The notes under the pieces: model-generated
Database searches by the model: none
What the model saw: only the letters and a program-made list of their open reading frames with translations
Told to the model about the DNA's origin: nothing
Made by a program: the position numbers and the translations under genes
In this document: in pieces, positions 8,508 through 17,131 of the stretch
How positions within the stretch are numbered: position 1 is the first letter of the stretch
Layout of the letters: every line of letters begins with the position of its first letter
Source: Chryseobacterium panacisoli
GTDB taxonomy: Bacteria; Bacteroidota; Bacteroidia; Flavobacteriales; Weeksellaceae
Assembly: GCF_008274625.1 (NCBI RefSeq)
Contig: NZ_VTRU01000001.1
Location: forward strand, 1,550,001-1,614,000
Length of the DNA: 64,000 nucleotides
Reading direction: 5' to 3'

Positions 8508-9080
8508 ATGGAAAATCTTCTGAAATATATCAGATCTCTCACTCCATTTTCTGACAAAAGCTGGGAAATACTTCAACATGCCTTATCAGAGAGGAATTAC
8601 AGGAAAAATGAGATGATGTTACGGGAAGGTGAAATCTGCAACGCTTTGTTTTATATTGATAAAGGGTTTTGTAAGAGTTATTACGAAATTGAAGGAATCA
8701 TCAAAAACACCGGATTTTTCTTTGAAAATGAAATCGCTACCGATATCAGCAGTTTTGGAAGTGGTCAAAAGTCTGAATTTAATATCATCGCTTGTGAAGA
8801 TCTGCATGTTGTTATTTTTGATAAAACAAAACTATTCGAGGCAGCCAGAAATGCACCCGAAATTGAAACTTTAGGACGCCATTGCATTCGCCAGTTTGCT
8901 TCCAGACAAGAAGAATTTTCAAATCTGTTCAAACTTTATAATGCAAAACAAAGACTGGAATATATTGAATCCCAACATCCCTCAATGCTTCAACGTGTCT
9001 CACTCACTCAGCTGGCTTCATTTCTTGGAGTAGCAAGAGAAACATTGAGTAGAATCCGGAAACGAAGAATTACCCGTTAA
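8508..9080 (+). CDS. Crp/Fnr-family transcriptional regulator
   Basis: The 190-residue protein has an N-terminal cyclic-nucleotide-binding-like beta-roll (about 20-110, with MMLREGEICNALFYIDKGF). A helical linker leads to a short C-terminal winged helix with SLTQLASFLGVARETLSRIRKRR (about 165-187). The cNMP phosphate-binding cassette is not preserved, so it probably does not bind cAMP, as is usual for this subgroup in Bacteroidota. It is 24 bp upstream of the glycolipid-binding-like gene, so they may be co-transcribed. Effector and targets are unknown. Confidence 0.87.
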   Translation: MENLLKYIRSLTPFSDKSWEILQHALSERNYRKNEMMLREGEICNALFYIDKGFCKSYYEIEGIIKNTGFFFENEIATDISSFGSGQKSEFNIIACEDLHVVIFDKTKLFEAARNAPEIETLGRHCIRQFASRQEEFSNLFKLYNAKQRLEYIESQHPSMLQRVSLTQLASFLGVARETLSRIRKRRITR

Positions 9081-9104
9081 TCCATTACATCCAAAACTAT
9101 ATAT

Positions 9105-9656
9105 ATGAAAACACTAGTCTGGCGGGGAATTCTTTACCCATCTCTTGAATATTTTAATTTGCAGTCTGATGATAAAAGCTATACCGTAGAATCAAAAATC
9201 ATTGGCTGCTATGAAGATAAAATCTTTGCTGTAAACTACAGTATTCTCATTGATGAAAACTGGATTGTTCAGAGTTTTTTGATCGAATCCGAGATCAATA
9301 CTATTAAAAGTACATTTGCAGGAAAAAGAATCCAGGATCAATGGGAGATCAACAATACCATAAGTCCTGAATTCAATGGTTGTGAGTTTATAGACATTTC
9401 CCTCACTCCATTTACCAATACTTTACCGATCAACAATTTAAAACTGCAGGAAAGTATTTCTCAAAAAATTGATGTTCTTTATATTGATGTATTAAATCAG
9501 CAAATCAGACCTGTTCAGCAACAATACACCCGAACAGCTATTAATAAATACCTTTATGAAAATATTGAAAACGATTTTAAAGCAGAAATTTCAGTAGATG
9601 AAACAGGCTTAGTTATCAGCTATCCTGAATTGTTTGAAAAGATTGCAGAACTTTGA
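9105..9656 (+). CDS. Putative glycolipid-binding family protein (DUF1089-like)
   Basis: The 183-residue soluble protein has no signal peptide. The opening VWRGILYPSLEYFNL, then VESKIIGCYEDKIFAVNYSILIDENWIVQSF, and the late CEFIDISLTPFTNTLPIN follow the pattern of the putative glycolipid-binding family (PF06475), whose Pseudomonas member has a lipocalin-like barrel. The ligand in cells is unknown. It follows the Crp-type regulator after 24 bp, so it may be its target or partner. Confidence 0.75.
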   Translation: MKTLVWRGILYPSLEYFNLQSDDKSYTVESKIIGCYEDKIFAVNYSILIDENWIVQSFLIESEINTIKSTFAGKRIQDQWEINNTISPEFNGCEFIDISLTPFTNTLPINNLKLQESISQKIDVLYIDVLNQQIRPVQQQYTRTAINKYLYENIENDFKAEISVDETGLVISYPELFEKIAEL

Positions 9657-9746
9657 AAACGTCTTGTGGCAATCAACTATATGACAATGCACGATAATAT
9701 GTATTGACATCATTTTTTTGGATTAACAAGTTCATGGTCCTAAATA

Positions 9747-9776
9747 AAAAAATCACTTCAAAAGCAGTGATTTTTT
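9747..9776. terminator. Bidirectional terminator
   Basis: The inverted repeat AAAAAATCACT / AGTGATTTTTT with an 8-base loop lies between convergent genes ending at 9656 (+) and 9810 (-). A- and T-runs on either side make it usable in both directions. Confidence 0.75.
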
Positions 9777-9809
9777 GTTGGTACCAACAAGTCTCTTTTA
9801 AAATAAAAA

Positions 9810-10820
9810 CTAATATTTTATCACAATTTTTCCCGTTGCACCCTTTTCCAAATGAGAAAAAGCAGATTTTACATCTTCAAATGAATATACATGATCGATG
9901 ACCGGATGTATCTGATGCTTCATCAAAGCTTCATTCATATGGGTAAACATTTCTTTAGATCCTACTTCTATTCCCTGCAGTCTGATTTGTCTGGACATAA
10001 TTTTTACCGTATCCAGTTCAGCACTTAATCCACCTATCAAACCAATAACGGAAATGGTTCCATCGAGGGCAATGACATTTATGGATCTGTTAATATGACT
10101 GCCTCCTACCACTTCCACAATATGGTCTACCCCTCTTCCAGTAGTAATATCCATTATATTTTTTTCCCAGTCGGGGATCTGGCGGTAATTGATAAGGTGA
10201 TTGATTCCCATTTTCTTACCCAAAGCCAATTTTTCATCGCTGCTTGATAATAAAATTACTTCAGCACCTGCCATTAGCGCAAATTGAGCAGAAAACAGAG
10301 AAACTCCACCTGTACCCTGGATGAGAACCTTACTCCCCGGTTTAATATCTCCTTTTTCAATCACAGCATGCCAGGCTGTAAGTCCTGCACAAGGCAATGC
10401 TGCAGCCTCTTCATCACTTAAAAAATCAGGAACTTTAATGACTTCATTGTGGTCAAATACAGCATACTCCTGCAGCAGACCGTCTGTTTTGGCACCACCA
10501 AGAGAACCGTCTATCTTTTCATCAGTCAGCTTTCCATCTATCCATTTAGGCAAAAATAATCCGGCAACGCGGTCATTTACAGCCAAAGCAGTCACATCAC
10601 TTCCTCTTTCTACAATGATGCCCACTCCATCAGAAACCGGCACCCTTCCTACCGGAGGTTTCCATGAAGAATAACCTGTTACCACCATCAGATCTCTGTA
10701 GTTAAGAGAATTGGCTTTCATTTTCACTAATACTTCATTTGGTAAAAGCTTTGGATAGGATTTCTCTACCTGCTCAAGAGAAGAGATACTGTACTCTTTA
10801 CTTACCTGATATGCTTTCAT
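9810..10820 (-). CDS. Zinc-free MDR-family NAD(P)-dependent oxidoreductase
   Basis: The 336-residue protein is a medium-chain dehydrogenase/reductase. The N-terminal GroES-like domain reads NSLNYRDLMVVTG where zinc alcohol dehydrogenases have their catalytic Cys, and the structural-zinc cysteines are missing. This places it with quinone-oxidoreductase-like members. The cofactor loop is VLIQGTGGVSLFSAQFAL (about 165-182), a variant of GxGxxG. It is divergent from an HxlR regulator at 10945, a common arrangement in which the regulator controls the oxidoreductase and senses reactive electrophiles or quinones. That link is inferred from position. Confidence 0.87.
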   Translation of the reverse strand: MKAYQVSKEYSISSLEQVEKSYPKLLPNEVLVKMKANSLNYRDLMVVTGYSSWKPPVGRVPVSDGVGIIVERGSDVTALAVNDRVAGLFLPKWIDGKLTDEKIDGSLGGAKTDGLLQEYAVFDHNEVIKVPDFLSDEEAAALPCAGLTAWHAVIEKGDIKPGSKVLIQGTGGVSLFSAQFALMAGAEVILLSSSDEKLALGKKMGINHLINYRQIPDWEKNIMDITTGRGVDHIVEVVGGSHINRSINVIALDGTISVIGLIGGLSAELDTVKIMSRQIRLQGIEVGSKEMFTHMNEALMKHQIHPVIDHVYSFEDVKSAFSHLEKGATGKIVIKY

Positions 10821-10944
10821 TTTCCTTATTTTAAAATTGTTAAACTATTGACTAAAAACCGTAATTTTATGAAACAAATGTATGCTGAAAAAATCACAGA
10901 GATTAACCTGCAGCCGATTGTGAGCTACTAATAAATAAGTGAGT

Positions 10945-11328
10945 ATGAGTAAAAAGAAGCTGAATTCTACCAATACAATAAATGAACATTATCTGGACGA
11001 CAGATGTACCCTGAATAAAGTACTAAAGATTATTGGTAAACGATGGGTAGCAGAAGTTTTATTATTGATTACCCATGACGTTTCCCGATTTTCACAATTG
11101 AAGGAAACACTGACAGGAATTTCAGACAATGTATTATCTTCTGTGCTCAATGAATTGGTAAAATCAAACCTGATTACTAAGAAAATATTCAATGAAGTTC
11201 CTTTAAAAGTTGAATACCATATTACACCCAGCGGATCAGAATTGACAAAAGTGATGCACCAGCTCTGCAGTTGGGGAAAACAAAATATTCCCTATGAAAT
11301 AAGGATCCTTCCTGGATCAATGAAATAG
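10945..11328 (+). CDS. HxlR-family winged-helix regulator
   Basis: The protein has 127 residues from the ATG at 10945 (a GTG six bases upstream is also in frame). The HxlR signature is clear: DRCTLNKVLKIIGKRWVAEVLLLI, then RFSQLKETLTGISDNVLSSVLNELVKSNLI, and EYHITPSGSELTKVM in the wing. One Cys is near the start (about 26) and one at 112. HxlR proteins bind as dimers and often respond to thiol-reactive compounds. The gene is divergent from the oxidoreductase at 9810-10820 with about 125 bp between starts, where an operator is expected. Confidence 0.88.
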   Translation: MSKKKLNSTNTINEHYLDDRCTLNKVLKIIGKRWVAEVLLLITHDVSRFSQLKETLTGISDNVLSSVLNELVKSNLITKKIFNEVPLKVEYHITPSGSELTKVMHQLCSWGKQNIPYEIRILPGSMK

Positions 11329-11406
11329 CCTTAAGAAATGACACGGTAAAAGGAAGATAATTTTTAATTTTAGTAATAAACAGCCCTTTACAATTGTTAT
11401 AATGAT

Positions 11407-12324
11407 ATGAAAACAATTGCTCTCCTACTCCTTTTTTTCACTTCACTGACTGCCGTTTCAGCTCAGAATCATCACTCTGAAGGTTTTTATGAAACTTCAG
11501 ATCATGTCAAGATCAAATATAAAGTCTCCGGAAAAGGAGAAGCCTGTATTTATGTTCCAGGAGGTCCTGGACAAGGATATTCTTCCTTTGAACTGATGGG
11601 TGGAAATAACCTGGAAAAAAATATGCAGATGGTTTATATGGATCAGCGGGGTTCCGGGGAATCCGGCACTTCGGAAAACTATCATCTCGATAAAATGGTT
11701 CAGGATATTGAAGAACTGAGGCAGCATCTCCAATTGAAAAAAATCTTTCTGCTGGCTCACTCTTTTGGGGGAATCATTGCCGTCAGTTATGCAAAAAAAT
11801 ATCCTCAGCATACGAAAGGACTCATTCTGGCGAATGTTACCTTACATTTCCTGAATGATGAATCAGTTAAAGAACAGATTGAATATGGGAACAGTCTTTT
11901 ACAGACAAAAACCAGGGCTGTTCCTAAAGACAGTCTTTCATCAGAACTTTCAAAAATCAGCAGTGCTTTAAGGAAAAAAAGAATCGGATATAAATTCCTG
12001 ACCGAAGATATTGAAACCATCAAAGAGTCAGATAAAATTGATTCTCTCCATCCCCGAATTATCGACTTCGGAATGGCGGTCATCTCAAAACCCAAAGATT
12101 TCCCGGAATATTATGCCGATTACGCTCCTGTTACAAAAGATATTCATGTTCCTGTACTCATTATCACTGGAAAGAAGGATAAAGCAGTGGGAACTCAGCA
12201 CTATAAAACCTTTCAATTTCCCAATCAAAAAGTAGTTACTATTGATGGCGGGCATCTTTTGTATTATGAAAAAAATAAAGAATTTGTGAATGCTGTCAGC
12301 AATTTTGTGAAAGCAACGAAATGA
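11407..12324 (+). CDS. Secreted alpha/beta hydrolase, prolyl-aminopeptidase-like
   Basis: The 305-residue protein has a signal peptide ending at VSAQ (residue 20). It is an alpha/beta hydrolase with an oxyanion-type loop [11 protein letters not shown], the DQRGSGES motif typical of the prolyl iminopeptidase group, nucleophile elbow AHSFGG (Ser near 120), acid in KKDKAVG (about 258) and base in DGGHLLYY (about 282). It probably cleaves a small peptide or ester in the periplasm; the substrate is unknown. A GC-rich hairpin 30 bp after the stop may end transcription. Confidence 0.85.
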   Translation: MKTIALLLLFFTSLTAVSAQNHHSEGFYETSDHVKIKYKVSGKGEACIYVPGGPGQGYSSFELMGGNNLEKNMQMVYMDQRGSGESGTSENYHLDKMVQDIEELRQHLQLKKIFLLAHSFGGIIAVSYAKKYPQHTKGLILANVTLHFLNDESVKEQIEYGNSLLQTKTRAVPKDSLSSELSKISSALRKKRIGYKFLTEDIETIKESDKIDSLHPRIIDFGMAVISKPKDFPEYYADYAPVTKDIHVPVLIITGKKDKAVGTQHYKTFQFPNQKVVTIDGGHLLYYEKNKEFVNAVSNFVKATK

Positions 12325-12353
12325 TATTGTATTGGCAATTTTATAATTAAAAG

Positions 12354-12382
12354 TTTCGGCGCGGCCTTTGGCCGCGCCGAAA
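12354..12382. repeat. GC-rich hairpin repeat, copy 1
   Basis: A perfect 13-bp stem (arm TTTCGGCGCGGCC) with a TTT loop stands out sharply from A+T-rich surroundings. The inner core of 23 bases is identical to the second copy at 15430-15462. It sits just past the hydrolase gene and could also act as a terminator, but no T-run follows. Confidence 0.85.
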
Positions 12383-12708
12383 TGTTTTCAAGTCATCTAA
12401 GTAGCATAATCATTTTACAAATGCGCCCCACTAACTCTGGCGCCAGCGGAAAGGAGAACAATAATAAGCTTGTGAGCAAAATAAAATAGAAATCACCAAA
12501 AAATTACATCCTGAGATTTTTATATAAGTTAAATAAGACAGCTGTATTCCAATAAGTACAACGTAAATATATAAATCATAACCTTTTAAAAGATTAATAA
12601 ATTGATTTAGTTTATTGTAAGTACAGTAACATAATTCACAAATAAAAAAATAATCACATCCCGTTGATATATTTAGTATATTTATCACGAAACAAAAACT
12701 AATTAAAC
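12383..12708. other. Gene-free spacer upstream of the tail-fibre-like gene
   Basis: No convincing gene lies here. A short G+C-rich patch (about 12422-12460, containing TGGCGCCA) follows the hairpin and may be part of the same repeated element. The rest is strongly A+T-rich. A 96-codon minus-strand frame has low-complexity composition and is rejected. The promoter of the 12709 gene must lie here; the best candidate is TATATTTA around 12675-12682, one mismatch from TAnnTTTG. Confidence 0.4.
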
Positions 12709-13506
12709 ATGAAAAAAACAATCACTCTGGCAGCTATTGTCATAGCGGCATTTTCCAACGCACAAACATGGAACCTGACAGGAAATACCGGAACAGACCC
12801 CGCCGTCAATTTTTTAGGTACCTCAGACGCAAAAGATCTGGTAATAAAGACAGGCAATAAAGAAAGAATACAGATCAATTCTGTGGGAAACATCGGAATA
12901 GGAACAGCCCCTGATCCGAAACGGACCCTTAATCTTTTAGGAAATGCTACATTTGTAGCAACTGACCCTACATTAGATGGGTATCATTTTTTCAGTGCCG
13001 GTCAAAATAATATTAAAGACAGTGACTTAATGTGGTTAAGTTATAATAATCATCAGACTAATGATGTTGGTATTTTAACCTTATCGGCACCACCCACTCC
13101 GGGGAATTGGTCACAACCCGTTTTTTCTGTGAGAGCTAATGGCAAAGTTTTAATTGGGGTGAACTGGAACAATCTTGCACAAACAGGATGTGCAGACTGC
13201 AACAATTATAAACTATTTGTCCGCCAAGGGATAAAAACAGAAAAAGTAAAAGTTGAAGTTGCAGCTGAAAACGGTTGGGCAGATTATGTTTTTGAGGACA
13301 ATTATAAACTTATGGACCTGAAAACACTGGAAAATTATATTAAAGAAAATAAACACCTTCCAGAAGTTCCAACAACAGCAGAAGCTATCAAAGAAGGCAT
13401 TGAACTGAAAGAAATGAATATTCTTTTACTAAAAAAAATAGAAGAACTTACCCTTCACGTTATTGATCTTAACAAGAAAATAGAAACCTTACAAAATTCA
13501 AAATAA
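12709..13506 (+). CDS. Secreted tail-fibre/endosialidase-chaperone-like protein
   Basis: The 265-residue protein has a signal peptide (MKKTITLAAIVIAAFSNAQ). The middle has GNIGIGT and FSVRANGKVLIGVNW repeats of the kind seen in fibre proteins. The C-terminus has WADYVFEDNYKLMDLKTLEN, then IKENKHLPEVPTT, typical of Bacteroidota secreted proteins annotated as tail fibre domain proteins, and a short coiled coil (about 225-262). There is no type IX sorting domain. The stop overlaps the next ATG (TAATG), so it is coupled to the S8 protease gene. Two copies of a GC hairpin bracket the pair. A surface or trimeric fibre role is inferred. Confidence 0.75.
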   Translation: MKKTITLAAIVIAAFSNAQTWNLTGNTGTDPAVNFLGTSDAKDLVIKTGNKERIQINSVGNIGIGTAPDPKRTLNLLGNATFVATDPTLDGYHFFSAGQNNIKDSDLMWLSYNNHQTNDVGILTLSAPPTPGNWSQPVFSVRANGKVLIGVNWNNLAQTGCADCNNYKLFVRQGIKTEKVKVEVAAENGWADYVFEDNYKLMDLKTLENYIKENKHLPEVPTTAEAIKEGIELKEMNILLLKKIEELTLHVIDLNKKIETLQNSK

Positions 13507-15395
13507 TGAAAACAAAAAGTTACTTTTTGGGATTTTTATTTTTGAATACATTTTGTTTTTCACAACAAACCAGGTTTTTATATTATGTAGAATTTAAAGA
13601 TCCTTCCAATAAGCCCCAAGCGGCAATTGGAGAAAACAGACAATTAAAAACTTTATCTTTTAACAACCAAAAATTAGAAGTCGTACAATATGAAGAAGCT
13701 TTTTCTGATTTTTCTTCTCAAAAGTTAAAGAATACATCATTAATAGAATTTAAAACCGAAAGAGATTATAATGACTTTATAGCCACTCATCAAACAGGCA
13801 TTGTAAAATCTGAAAAAATAGATATCCGTAATGAAAATATTTCATTACTTAAACCTGACATAGAAAATAAAATTTTCCCACAGTTTAAAAAGACACCACC
13901 TTTGGTGTATGCGTATACTCCAAATGACTATTATTTAGTACCGGATCCTATCGGGCATACCCATCTGGATCTGATCAATGCCCGGGAAGCATGGGATTAT
14001 TCCAAAGGTGATGGAGTTATAGTGGGAGTTTCAGATGACGGCTTTAGATTAACACACAGAGAATTTCAAAACAAAATCTCAACACTCCCCGGACAAATTG
14101 TTGGTAATAATTTACATGGTACTGCTGTTACAGGTCTGGCTGGTTCCAATACGGATAATAATTTTGGAGGTTCTTCTATAGGCTTCAATAATAAATTATT
14201 AGTAACCGACCGTATGGGATATGGTAGCTGGAATTGGTTGAAACAAATGTCTCAAAACGGAGCCAGAATTATCAATATGAGCTGGCTGTCATCATGCAGC
14301 TTCTTACAATCAGAGCAGGATGCAATAAATGAAATATACAGTAACGGAACAGTTCTCGTAGCAGCAGCAGGAAATGCAAGCTGTGGAAGTACATATGCCC
14401 AGGTATTTCCTGCGTCGTACAAAAATGTCATCGCTGTGAGTGGCGTAGGTCACCTTAATGATCTCAATTCAGCCACCACAACCAATGTGAAGGATGTTCA
14501 TTATACTAACTATGCAATTCAGCTAAATCGTCTTCAAAATAATGAAGATGTTGATATTGTAGCCCCTGCTTATGATATGCTCGGACTACCTTATCCCGAT
14601 TGTGATGATTGTTTAGGAATGGCATGGATTGGAACTTCCCTTGCAGCTCCACTAGTTTCAGGGACTCTGTCTTTATTATTCTCATCCAACAACTGCTTAT
14701 CTCCCGTAGAGGCTGAAACAATCTTAAAACTGACTTCTGCGAATATTGATCATCTTCCTCCTAATCAGATTTTTGCTGGTCTATTAGGAGCAGGCAGACT
14801 AGATGCTGGAAAGGCCAATAAGATGGCATGGCAAATGAATTCCCAAAATGGCGGCGAAATTATCATTGAGGACAAAAAATTTAATCGCTGGGATTTTGAA
14901 CTTCTCAACGCTCCTGAATTTATCAGGATCAGAAATGAAAGTTTCACACAGAATGCTAATGTCAATTTTAAGGCAAAAAAAGGAATTACTTTAGATACAG
15001 ATACTTTTTTAGAGCCAGGACCAGGAAAAAGTCATTTTCTATATGTTGAAAATACGAATATATGCTCTGCATTCGCCCCTTCTGTATCCAAGTCCGACAA
15101 TGATAAAGTTTCAAAGAAAAATAATGAAATTTCAAAAACATCTCCATCTGCAAATAATGATATAAGTGTTTATCCGATACCTGCCAAGGATGTCTTATTC
15201 ATTAAAACAGATAAAGAATTTAAGAAAGGTATTATTAAAATTTTAGACCTGAATCAAAGACAGATTCTTCAGACGAATGTTACTTCTTCGAATAATACGA
15301 TTTCCATAGATGTTTCATCTTTAGTGAAAGGAATGTATTTTATTGATATTACATTGGATAGCGCTCATTATAATAAAAAAATTGTAAAAGAGTAA
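13506..15395 (+). CDS. S8 subtilisin-like protease with type IX sorting domain
   Basis: The 629-residue secreted protein has a signal peptide ending at CFSQ. A pro-region of about 130 residues precedes a subtilase domain with Asp in VGVSDDGF (about 177), His in LHGTAVTGLAGS (about 204), oxyanion Asn in AAAGNAS (about 287) and Ser in GTSLAAPLVSGT (about 377). The last 75 residues (VYPIPAKDVLFIK, then SSLVKGMYFIDI) form a type A sorting domain, so it should be exported and anchored or released by type IX secretion. It is coupled to the fibre-like gene at 12709, which could be a partner or substrate. Confidence 0.92.
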   Translation: MKTKSYFLGFLFLNTFCFSQQTRFLYYVEFKDPSNKPQAAIGENRQLKTLSFNNQKLEVVQYEEAFSDFSSQKLKNTSLIEFKTERDYNDFIATHQTGIVKSEKIDIRNENISLLKPDIENKIFPQFKKTPPLVYAYTPNDYYLVPDPIGHTHLDLINAREAWDYSKGDGVIVGVSDDGFRLTHREFQNKISTLPGQIVGNNLHGTAVTGLAGSNTDNNFGGSSIGFNNKLLVTDRMGYGSWNWLKQMSQNGARIINMSWLSSCSFLQSEQDAINEIYSNGTVLVAAAGNASCGSTYAQVFPASYKNVIAVSGVGHLNDLNSATTTNVKDVHYTNYAIQLNRLQNNEDVDIVAPAYDMLGLPYPDCDDCLGMAWIGTSLAAPLVSGTLSLLFSSNNCLSPVEAETILKLTSANIDHLPPNQIFAGLLGAGRLDAGKANKMAWQMNSQNGGEIIIEDKKFNRWDFELLNAPEFIRIRNESFTQNANVNFKAKKGITLDTDTFLEPGPGKSHFLYVENTNICSAFAPSVSKSDNDKVSKKNNEISKTSPSANNDISVYPIPAKDVLFIKTDKEFKKGIIKILDLNQRQILQTNVTSSNNTISIDVSSLVKGMYFIDITLDSAHYNKKIVKE

Positions 15396-15429
15396 AAGCA
15401 TGTAAGTGTAACAATTTTATTACAAAAAA

Positions 15430-15462
15430 TGTATCGGCGCGGCCTTTGGCCGCGCCGATACA
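15430..15462. repeat. GC-rich hairpin repeat, copy 2
   Basis: A perfect 15-bp stem (arm TGTATCGGCGCGGCC) with a TTT loop has the same 23-base core as copy 1 at 12354-12382; only the outer stem bases differ. It lies right after the protease stop codon. Because outer bases differ but stay paired, the structure itself seems to be maintained. Confidence 0.85.
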
Positions 15463-15465
15463 CAA

Positions 15466-15494
15466 AAAAACGGCATCCTAAGGATGCCGTTTTT
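15466..15494. terminator. Bidirectional terminator between protease and mdh genes
   Basis: The stem AAAAACGGCATCCT / AGGATGCCGTTTTT, flanked by A- and T-runs, lies between convergent genes ending at 15395 (+) and 15515 (-). Confidence 0.85.
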
Positions 15495-15514
15495 ACTTAT
15501 ATAAATTCAGTAAA

Positions 15515-16441
15515 TTAGAATTTCAAATCTCCATTCACCTCTCTTACCGCATTAGCAGCTTCAGCGAATTTCAATTGCTCTTCAGCAGTCAATGTTACGT
15601 TTACAATTGACTCTACTCCGTTTGCTCCGATGATAGCAGGAACTCCTAAGCAGATATCATTTTGACCGTACTCACCTTCAAGCATTAAAGAACAAGGGAT
15701 CATTTTCTTTTGGTCACATGCAATCGCCTGAACCATTACAGAAACTGCCGCACCTGGAGCATACCAAGCTGAAGTTCCCAATAATTTTGTAAGAGTAGCT
15801 CCTCCTACTTTAGTTTCTTCAATTACATATTTTTGTTGATCTTCACTTAAGAATTCAGTTACAGGAACCCCATTTCTTGTAGCTTTGCTCAATAATGGAA
15901 GCATACCTGTATCACTGTGAGCAGCGATTACCATTCCGTCAACATCAGAAATTGGAGCTTCTAACGCTTCAGCCAATCTGTATTTGAATCTTGCAGAGTC
16001 TAATGCACCACCCATTCCGATGATTTTGTGCTTAGGAAGACCTGAAGTTTTGTGTACAAGGTAAGCCATAGTATCCATTGGGTTAGAAACCACGATGATG
16101 ATTACTTCCGGAGAATGTTTTACTAAGTTTTCAGTAACTTCTTTCACGATACCAGCGTTGATACCGATCAATTCTTCTCTTGTCATTCCAGGTTTTCTTG
16201 GGATCCCTGAAGTGATTACTGCTACATGAGAACCTGCAGTTTTGCTGTAATCTCCTGTTGTACCCGTAATTTTTGTATCAAATCCGTTAAGAGATGCCGT
16301 CTGCATCAAATCCATTGCTTTCCCTTCAGCAAACCCTTCTTTAATGTCTACCAAAACTACTTCTGAACAGAAGTTCTTCATTGCGATGTATTCTGCACAG
16401 CTTGCTCCTACAGCGCCTGCACCTACTACAGTTACTTTCAT
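15515..16441 (-). CDS. mdh: Malate dehydrogenase
   Basis: The 308-residue cytosolic enzyme interconverts malate and oxaloacetate with NAD in the TCA cycle. It has the nucleotide loop VGAGAVGASCAEY at the start, the substrate-binding loop SGIPRKPGMTREEL (about 88-101), VVSNPMDTMAYLV (about 118-130) and catalytic His in IAAHSDTGMLPL (about 174). Length and motifs fit the LDH-like MDH group of Bacteroidota. It appears to be transcribed alone, with 117 bp separating it from the heme oxygenase gene upstream. Confidence 0.95.
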   Translation of the reverse strand: MKVTVVGAGAVGASCAEYIAMKNFCSEVVLVDIKEGFAEGKAMDLMQTASLNGFDTKITGTTGDYSKTAGSHVAVITSGIPRKPGMTREELIGINAGIVKEVTENLVKHSPEVIIIVVSNPMDTMAYLVHKTSGLPKHKIIGMGGALDSARFKYRLAEALEAPISDVDGMVIAAHSDTGMLPLLSKATRNGVPVTEFLSEDQQKYVIEETKVGGATLTKLLGTSAWYAPGAAVSVMVQAIACDQKKMIPCSLMLEGEYGQNDICLGVPAIIGANGVESIVNVTLTAEEQLKFAEAANAVREVNGDLKF

Positions 16442-16558
16442 ATTGTTACTTTTTAAAATTATTTTTTGTTAGTTATGTTTAAATTTGAAACTCCCCAAAT
16501 TTAACAATTCCTGAAAAAATGCGCAATTTTTCAGGAATTTAATTAGAATTAAAATAAA

Positions 16559-17110
16559 TTAGTTGACGTTCAGTAAAAACGTGTACAGTTTTTTCGCGCC
16601 AGAAAGCACTTCTTTGTAGTTTTCTTCTGCTACTTCCGTATCCAGAACTTCCTTGAAATTTTTCCACATAGGCCCTGTATTTTCCTGATAACACCCGAAA
16701 AAGTTGAAAGTAACCTCATCAAAACCTTCCGTTTTAGAAAGCTGCTTGGCAATTACGTTCCCACCAAGGGTAGAACCTTCAATCACATACATCGCTCCAA
16801 GCGCTTCATGCTCGTTATTGAACTCCAGATTATGAGATACTTCCTGATTTTCCAGAGAAAGGCTTTTCAGGTCTTTTTCAATAAGAGAAAGCTTCTTTCT
16901 TGCATCAAGCTGAAGTTTCTCTGCATACTTATCAGAAAGACTGCTGAATATTTTGTCTTCACTGTGAAGAAGCATCAGGTAATTGGTATGAATGATTTTT
17001 TTATAATCCTCTAAGGTGAAAGTTTTATTAAAAATCTTTTCAGAATTAAAAAGTTTCTCTGCTGCATCGTGATAGTCTGCCGTATTCTGTTTAAGATATT
17101 CTGATACCAT
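16559..17110 (-). CDS. bphO: Biliverdin-forming heme oxygenase
   Basis: The 183-residue protein belongs to the bacterial heme oxygenase family. The proximal heme ligand is expected at His14 (TADYHDAAE), and the distal-helix glycine pattern ALGAMYVIEGSTLGG is present at about 105-119. It opens heme to biliverdin, iron and CO. It lies 21 bp downstream of the bacteriophytochrome gene on the same strand, the usual arrangement in which it makes the biliverdin chromophore for that photoreceptor. Confidence 0.92.
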   Translation of the reverse strand: MVSEYLKQNTADYHDAAEKLFNSEKIFNKTFTLEDYKKIIHTNYLMLLHSEDKIFSSLSDKYAEKLQLDARKKLSLIEKDLKSLSLENQEVSHNLEFNNEHEALGAMYVIEGSTLGGNVIAKQLSKTEGFDEVTFNFFGCYQENTGPMWKNFKEVLDTEVAEENYKEVLSGAKKLYTFLLNVN

Positions 17111-17131
17111 AAATAACGTTTTAAAAGTTTC

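Noticed and set aside
12354..12382. Hairpins as integron attC or phage att sites
   Set aside because: There is no integrase, and the structure is a simple perfect hairpin without the R/L box layout of attC sites.
12431..12721. Minus-strand 96-codon frame in the spacer before the fibre-like gene
   Set aside because: The composition is low-complexity (F, I, Y, C), it overlaps the start of the real plus-strand gene, and it has no motif.
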